From assembly GCA_004794785.1 (NCBI GenBank), contig SJOL01010120.1:154140-218139 (forward strand): DNA of 64,000 bases, written 5' to 3'. Position numbers and translations under genes: made by a program. A model generated the notes under the pieces. The model was not told where the DNA came from. It did no database searches and saw only the letters and a list, made by a program, of their open reading frames with translations. The stretch's first letter is position 1. The number at the start of each line of letters is the position of its first letter. This stretch comes from Opisthorchis felineus. Taxonomy: Eukaryota > Platyhelminthes > Trematoda > Opisthorchiida > Opisthorchiidae. Of this stretch, positions 57,413 through 64,000 are shown in pieces.

Positions 57413-60354
57413 AATACAAACAGGACAGCAAACAAACGAGTAGTTAGCAGTTTTATCTTTGACCTCCAACTCATTCACTTTTACACATCTTTACAAATAG
57501 ACCTAGTTATACTCATCTAAAACAATTCGAAAAACGGAAATCGATACAGTTATCCCTCCAGAATCGAGGCCACCACGGGAAAAGAGCGTTTCGGTATCTC
57601 TTAGAGCGAGGTATGCTCTCCTCGGAGGAGACGTCCCAGGTCCCAGAACAGTTGCACGAAACATTCCCAGGGCTTAAGAAGTGGTTCTTAGACAATGCTT
57701 CAAAACGGTTTCTCACTGAGCATGAGTCGTTCTTAATATATCTAATTTTGAGCCAGCGTTTTGTCTGTTGCATTAAGGCAGACGGCACCGGTTACTTGGT
57801 TACCTGAAAAACGTTGTTCACGTCAGTTTTGGCTTCTCGTTCTTTTTAGTCACGCATTCTGAAGTGTCTTCAGCAAACTCTTCGTTCATCTGAGTACAGA
57901 CGGTGCCATATGTAAAGTCGACATCGATTGGTGACAAGAACCACAATATCACGCATAAACACCCATAAACCGTCATCAGGGTAGTAGACATTCGATACTA
58001 TGGTTCCGTCTTAGTTTTAATTAGTTCCAAGGTCAAACTACGATGTTCCAGATATGACAATATATTTTCTCGGCGGAGCACACTACTCGTGGGGTTGCTG
58101 AAAACTGACAGCCCATGAGCTGGTTTGCCCTTCTTTTGCATCACAGTCAGTTTGAGAATGTCAGAGAAGAGCGCTTCAGTTGAGATTCATCTTCCATTTT
58201 GTGAAAACCTAAAAGAACAGAGGCACTCCAAACGGATGAAAACAATTCGTTGTCCCAGACTGAGCCGAATAACTCATAGAGAGGCATGAGAAGGGTGGCA
58301 GTGCGTCTCTGTATATCTCTTCACAGATACCACGTTCACCAGAAGTCTTCGGTTTTTCAGCCCACCAGTGATTTCGAACAGTTCTTCTTTCGTTGGAGGG
58401 CCACATCCAGAGTTGTGCTAATAAGTAGGTGACTCAATGGTAGCTGGATGCTCCTGCTGTGTGCGAATGAGTATTTAAACTGTTCTGTCCATCGGGATAG
58501 TTTCCCCTGGTGATGGGGCCGACTTCACACCGCATAGAGGGGACCCAGTTGGCAAGCATTTTCTGTAAGTTTTTCGCAAAAGGTAAAATGGATTCAAATA
58601 GAAGATTGATCTAGCTTCCACATTGACCCAGTAGCGAGTTAGGTCGTTCCTAGTGGACGGTGTGGCTTGGCAACGGAATGTGCAGTGTTTCGATGCGTTT
58701 GCTACCCTCAACTTATTGGCCTGGATTGATAGCCGTACGGTGTTTTCCGAGGTTCAGTCTTCCCTCAGCAAGGCGTAATTTTTGAGTGGCTAGTAGCACC
58801 CATTTGCTATGAGAGACCATTGGGTATTGACATCATAGAAGCACCACAGGACATGCTTCGAATATCCGGGCCGTCAAGAAGGGTGATTTTATAGTTCCTA
58901 GCAGGTTGAGTGTTCGGATGAGCTGTCAGCAGTCGCTTGAGCTTTGCTCGCACGAGCGTGTGACCTTATTTGCCTTTGACTCCCTGCTTCCGTTCCTCTG
59001 AAGGAAAGGCACGCTTGAGGTCACTCTAGATCCCACTAGGATGTACTTGGTCAACCTGGTAGACTGTGGCCGTCGTCTGAGTACCAGGTTGACAGATGCC
59101 TCTCAGAGAGTTGGAAGAACATGTTTGATGACCCACACCCCAATGAAGTCAGCCAAGTTAACAAGCTTATCCCAGTTTTCACAGTGAGGGTGGAAACCAT
59201 AGTATTTAAGAATATGACGCCATGAGGTATCACACCGTCTGATGAGGACATTCCAGCCACCAATGGCTACCAACATGGTGTTCTGCCAACAGCTGTTTAG
59301 GGCGTGTCCCAAAACTCATTCAGAACGTAGAGTCAGTTGTCTATTACTGAGCTCGTGATTGTGAATGGAATGCTTTTAAACCTTGCCAGTGTAATGCTAG
59401 AACTGGTCGGTTCAACCGACAACAGCGCCTTCTGATCATCAAAGCAAAGGCTACACGATATTGACCAGAAGTATCTTGTAGACCGTTGTCGCACGGCCAG
59501 TGGGAGATGTCTGTCACAGGAGCTTGAAATGTACTGGAACCGCATCCAGATATCCAGAATTCAGATAAGCGGGTAACATCGACCGCATTATCATGATGGT
59601 CACGCACTGGAGTGGCTGGGCTCACAATATACAAGAAGGTTCTTTCATTCCAACATTTGATATAAACAAGTTTTCCAATATTTAGTTTCCCAGCTTGTTA
59701 CCTGATTATTACAGCCACTGAGACAGCCGAAGGTGCGTCGCTTACCAGTAACTGTTAAGAGATGTGTCAAAATTTCTTGGGGATTTGTTAAGGCTCTTAG
59801 AGCCACCCAGCTTTTGTTGGAGGGTGCACCTCTGACCTTTGCGTGCGAACTGCAACGTATTAGTATGAGAACAGCTGTTGGGTAGGCCCTCTGTCCTGAC
59901 CGTTGAACCAGAATCGACCTGATCTGCCCAGTTCCTCGTAGCTGCCATCATATGTTCACCGCAGTCGGTTTGAAATCGGAGTATAGTTAACTCCCCTAGA
60001 CGGATTACCAATGAACCGTCAACCTTCATTATCGATCAGGACATTCATCTTCGTCCTTTCACCTCACCAAAAGAAGGCAATGAATAGAACAACCTCAGCA
60101 GACTATTTGAGAGCACTTCAGCGAGGTGCCGAGGACGAATTTACTCTTTTCCAAAGTCACCCACCTCCGATCATGCTAAGTAATTAGGACACACAACTGG
60201 GAGTGAGATTGCGCTAACTTGTCCGCTGTCAGACTGTCCGGGAGCAATTAGCGGTTTGGTGGAGACTAGATAATTGCCCAAACTTGAGGCCTGACTGTTT
60301 CAAATCACCTATAAATTCCACGGGATGAAGTCACTGGAAGTGGAGCTATTCATG
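57413..60354. other. Intergenic DNA, no gene seen
   Basis: A fragment of the fold-back family lies at 58078-58140. Open frames of 60-96 codons on both strands carry no recognisable domain. Confidence 0.5.
58078..58140. repeat. Fold-back dispersed repeat, copy 12 (fragment)
   Basis: Contains CACTACTCGTGGGGTTGCTG and the TTTGCCCTTCTT block. Confidence 0.65.
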
Positions 60355-60565
60355 AAGGAAACTACTCATAAGGTTGTTAAAAACTCTCCGAACTTAAGAG
60401 TAGTTTGCTTGATTAAAAACATATTGCAATACCTCGAATATCGCACTAACCGAAACATGAGGCGGCCTTTGTGCAGCACATTCAATTGAAGAATATCACA
60501 AACGAGAAAATCAGCTTGAGCTTAGCTGAGTCCCCCCGTGGAGACCAAATTGGCATACAAATGAG
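60355..60565. repeat. Fold-back dispersed repeat, copy 13
   Basis: Begins GGAAACTACTCATAAGGTTG and ends with the TTGGCATACAAATGAGTGTG block. Confidence 0.75.
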
Positions 60566-60724
60566 TGTGGTTGTGAAGCTAGTCACCTTTGATTTCCAAA
60601 ATTCTGGATCTCACCTAGTAAAATCACAGCCTGTTTCCTGGTGGCTGAATATCTGTATCTACTCTACACACTGTTTCGGTAACTTTTTGCTTATTTGTAA
60701 AATAACTTTAGCGATTAAATCCTG

Positions 60725-60805
60725 AACAGATTGGCCGAGTGGATTAGGTCGTGGTCTGCAAATCCGACGACCCGGATTCAAATCCCGCATGGGCACCTTC
60801 AGATT
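60725..60805 (+). repeat. SINE-like unit, family D (tRNA-like head)
   Basis: It has TTGGCCGAGTGGATTAGG (A box), a loop reading CTGCAAA, and GGATTCAAATCC (B box), with a GCATGGGCACC end as at 48745. The acceptor stem does not pair, so it is read as a tRNA-derived repeat and not a gene. Confidence 0.65.
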
Positions 60806-63470
60806 GTTTTACTGGCTTTCCCAGCCAGGTGAGCAACACACTTACGGGTTCGGAAAGAAGGACGCGAAAACAGATCTTAACCGCGTCCAGAAGCCGTTTT
60901 GTATTTTACGCGGTGTTCACAATGGCCTCTTGTAGCAGCAAACATGAGATGACAATTGTCGGTCATTACGAAACCCTGAAATTAGATTTTGGATAATTTT
61001 GTTGACTAATGTCCAGCCGTTGATCAGCAAAGAACTCGCGTTTCCCAACTGTGAGCTGTGTGCTTACTGTGCTACCTCAGGCACATTCACTCCACAGCAC
61101 CTGCAACTGTGAGATGAGACAGATATCCGGGTGCCATGTACTAGTAATCAGTGGACCTGTTCATGACCTCTGACATCTCTCTGACTAACGTGGTCATTGT
61201 CTATTTGTACGTACTGGAAGCGTCACAAGAGAGGTCAGGTCCTAAACAGCAGCCAGAATAGGACTAATGCATGAAATGTTCTTTCTCACTCCATTTCTCT
61301 GACCATAAAAGCCACCTCGAAAAGTTCAGACCAAGTGTTGTAAACGCCGTGGCACCACAACAGCAAGTCGCATCATTAATGGACATTGCTCAGAAAAACT
61401 AATGAAAAGCTACAAATACAAACACATCTACCCACCTATCTTGGTTCCTAGTCACCTAAGGTTGCCGCCTGCATTGATGGGACTTATCGTCCATCCCAAG
61501 AGTGAAAACCATCAGGACCGAACAGAAGCTTCACTCTTCCTGGTTGTTAGATCTCTGGGTTGCAAAATCAAGGTCCTCTCACAGTGGAGTTTGTGGGGTT
61601 CTTGTTGGGAGTTGCTCCTCAGAGGTACACGTCTAGTGCGTGTGTAATCTTGGACGCGCCTTAGAGTAAGCCGGTGCCATTTTTGGTGCATAGCTCTACA
61701 GCTTTACCGTCCCACCTGAAAAGCAAATACTTCTAATGGTTCCAGCGTTAATTAGCTGTTCGGAGGTGTAGAAATATGGCAGATTGTTCTGAGCGTATAA
61801 GCTGTTACGGGGAATCGGCTCCAAGAATGCGGTGTGGCCCTAAAAGAGGGTGCTATTCATTAGAATTCGGTTTTCGGAGGTATGGTGGAAGACAGCTGTG
61901 CAATGGTCACCAGGAACGGGGAAATAGGTATGCGGCCTGTCCTGGGGATGATCTATCCTCGAGGAGGGGGTAACCATATCGCCATTTTTAGAGTCAGCAA
62001 CATCAGTGTTGACACTGATGCTTCACTGCCGTACAACCACAAAATTAATCCGACTATAGTCAAAAACTTAGGGTAAAATGAAGAGTAGATGAGGAACTCG
62101 GTGCTAGCCTATCTCAAGCATTCTGAGGTGCTTACGCCTCCAAGAGTTCAATCAGACAATCTGGAAAGAAACTGATAGCACGAAGGTCACTGACATTGAC
62201 CAGCCGCCATTTCTTGCAATGTCTCCGACCAAGCAGAGGGGCTCACGAGAACTTTACCCTAGTAGGTGGACCGCACCAACAACACCTTAAATGTTCGTAA
62301 GCTCATTCACACCCTTTTGCCAAGTCATAAGTTGTCCACTTCGTTGTTCTGAAGGAGGCACGGACAGCAACAACCGTCTCACAGAGGAGGTCATGATAAG
62401 GTATAACTGTTCGACAAACCACTGCGTCTGATTCACCTATAATTGGATTTTCCAAGGGGCCTCATCTGTGGTAGTCCTCATTCAGGCTGGGGCCAACATA
62501 TGTTCTTCCAAACAAGGGGGTGATATATCCAACGAAGTGGTCGTCCAGATTCTGCCTGTGGTGACTGTGGCTTCATATATATCGGTACGTCCCCGGGGGT
62601 GATCACAGTGTGAACCAGCCCCACGGACGGGATCGTAAGTACCAAGGAGCATGCAGAGTTCGCCCCAACTCTATCACCATGTCTCCATAAAAGCGTAATA
62701 TTTTGCTGGAGGCTCAGCCTAGCCATGTCAGTGACCGTTGGACCCGGTTGAGAAATTTGTGCTTCCGACCCCCCAGTGTTTACCTTCCTGAGGGAAAAAA
62801 CGGTACCGCATTTGATAAGTGAACTGTTCCCTGAAGATAGTGAGTCGTTCCAACGGACGGCAACCTTACCACATTTTCCTGCTTTCAGCCAACGAAGCGA
62901 TGATCATTTATGGGAGCCAACACTCTCCAAGCCCCAATCTCATCGAGGAACGGAAAGCACAACACTTCACACTGGCTTCAATCTCTTCAGTGTTTCCTCT
63001 TGAATTCAGAAAGTGGTTTAATTGCTAAACTCCTTTCAGTGTTATACAGCGTCGTGGTGGATTGTAGCCCTAATGACAACTTCTCACCAGTGCATACCTG
63101 CTCGATTTCGAAGTACTAAAGGCGCGAAATTCATGCCTATTTGTCGACAGTTGCAATTCCGGACCTCGAAATAACTGGCTCCCAAGGTCGTGGCTGTTCG
63201 TGGGCTTCTCAGCTGGTCATCGCCTGCTTCAAATACACCGCTGGTATACCTAGTCGTTTATGGAAACTGCTGCCATAAGGTTGCGTTAGATCACCGGTTT
63301 ATTGATTGGGAAAAGCCTGACGATATAGTGAGTCGGAGATCAGTCTACTCAACCTGTATGACAGAAAAGCATATGGGCCGCTTTTCGGCATTCACGGTCA
63401 CATGTCGTCCCAGAAGTCGGCTGCTGCTCCGTCAACCCATCAGGTGCACACCTCCGAACGCTCTCATAAA
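60806..63470. other. Intergenic DNA, no gene seen
   Basis: Apart from the 40-bp block at 61993-62033, nothing was recognised. The open frames are short and overlapping. Confidence 0.5.
61993..62033. repeat. Shared 40-bp block (second copy)
   Basis: Matches 14551-14592 (GTTGACACTGATGCTTCA core). Confidence 0.65.
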
Positions 63471-63473
63471 CTA

Positions 63474-63570
63474 TCATGCAAACACACACGTACAGACGCA
63501 CGCATACGCGCATATGAGCGAGGAGGCGCGCGCATACACAAGCAAATACACACATACAGACAAACGCTCG
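63474..63570. repeat. Alternating purine-pyrimidine, CA/CG-rich low-complexity tract
   Basis: An ACACACGTACAGACGCACGC-like pattern with GCGCGCGC and further CA runs. It is degenerate microsatellite DNA. Confidence 0.75.
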
Positions 63571-63804
63571 TCAGACGACGTCGTGACTGGTCAGTTGTAG
63601 CTTCAAGGTTATGCAGACATTCAAACCATGGTGCGCATCCCCACCGGACAAAGACAGTTTGTATCGATCTTGATTTGCTGTTACCGAGGTCGATGGGGTG
63701 GGGGAAAGCCAGGCTTAGACACCACGAGGGCGATTGAAGACGTTTGTTCGGAAGGATTTCACAAGTTTCTGGGCCTCAGGACATTTCCGAATGTTTCTGA
63801 AGCT

Positions 63805-63965
63805 CCCTTTAGGGATTGAAACTGCTCCTTGGGTACGTTCCAGAAGGTTGCGGATTCGAATCACATTAGGTGTGCACTGTCGATTATTCTCAACAGGGAT
63901 GAATCAGTTCTGCGCTGCTTCTCCGTTTTTCAGCACAGACTAACCTCGACTGCATGACTGAAAGT
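63805..63965 (+). repeat. SINE-like unit, family C (partial)
   Basis: Contains GGTTGCGGATTCGAATCACA (B box region), the TTCTCAACAGGGATGAATCA stretch and CCGTTTTTCAGCACAGACTA, similar in order to 51085-51190. Confidence 0.6.
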
Positions 63966-64000
63966 TCGGTTGTACTCAAGTTCCGTTCGATCCGGTAGAT

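Noticed and set aside
60725..60805. A tRNA-Cys or tRNA-Leu gene
   Set aside because: The boxes are present, but the 5' and 3' ends do not form an acceptor stem and relatives at 7960 and 48745 show it is a dispersed repeat.
63190..63737. A 136-codon gene
   Set aside because: Half of it is the CA/CG low-complexity tract and three frames are open at once.

Overview
The window looks like nuclear DNA from a flatworm, most likely a digenean trematode (fluke). It holds one gene split into many exons by introns from about 100 bp to over 9 kb, with classical GT-AG junctions. There are many tRNA-derived SINE-like repeats, a fold-back repeat family in more than ten copies, and remnants of CR1-like and gypsy-like retroelements. 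No bacterial features (operons, ribosome binding sites, CRISPR) are present. The phylum is an inference from overall character, because no search could be run.

Positions 592-45313 (+ strand) are the 3' part of one very large gene, which I read as a nesprin-like KASH-domain protein (SYNE / ANC-1 / MSP-300 family). Some 17 well-supported exons and three doubtful ones chain together with mostly matching phases. The 5' exons (592-36702) encode helical, spectrin-repeat-like protein. A single 6.5-kb exon (37097-43603) encodes the end of the rod and then about 2,000 residues of apparently disordered Ser/Thr/Pro-rich linker. A short exon (44434-44474) follows. The last exon (45100-45313) encodes a Leu-rich transmembrane helix and a 39-residue luminal tail ending R-P-P-V. 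That tail resembles a KASH peptide, which binds SUN proteins in the perinuclear space. A polyadenylation signal follows at 45442. The protein would sit in the outer nuclear membrane with its rod and linker in the cytoplasm. Three TQT-like motifs near the membrane suggest recruitment of dynein light chain LC8.

Introns carry most of the mobile DNA: fold-back repeats (4690, 6353, 21060, 28836, 33835), SINE-like units (4110, 7960, 10095, 13445, 26722, 29575, 31880, 36078) and a decayed CR1-like element (11330-12960) in the 9.4-kb intron. Two exons (2082-2151 and 22908-23017) each appear to be off by one base, and an N lies beside a 36-bp tandem duplication at 16291-16362. These may be assembly errors or real lesions.

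From 45470 to 64000 I find no convincing host gene. This 18.5-kb stretch holds fold-back repeats, SINE-like units, a broken gypsy-type gag/integrase fragment (49570-50160), a 40-bp tandem repeat, an (AT)n microsatellite and otherwise unidentified DNA.
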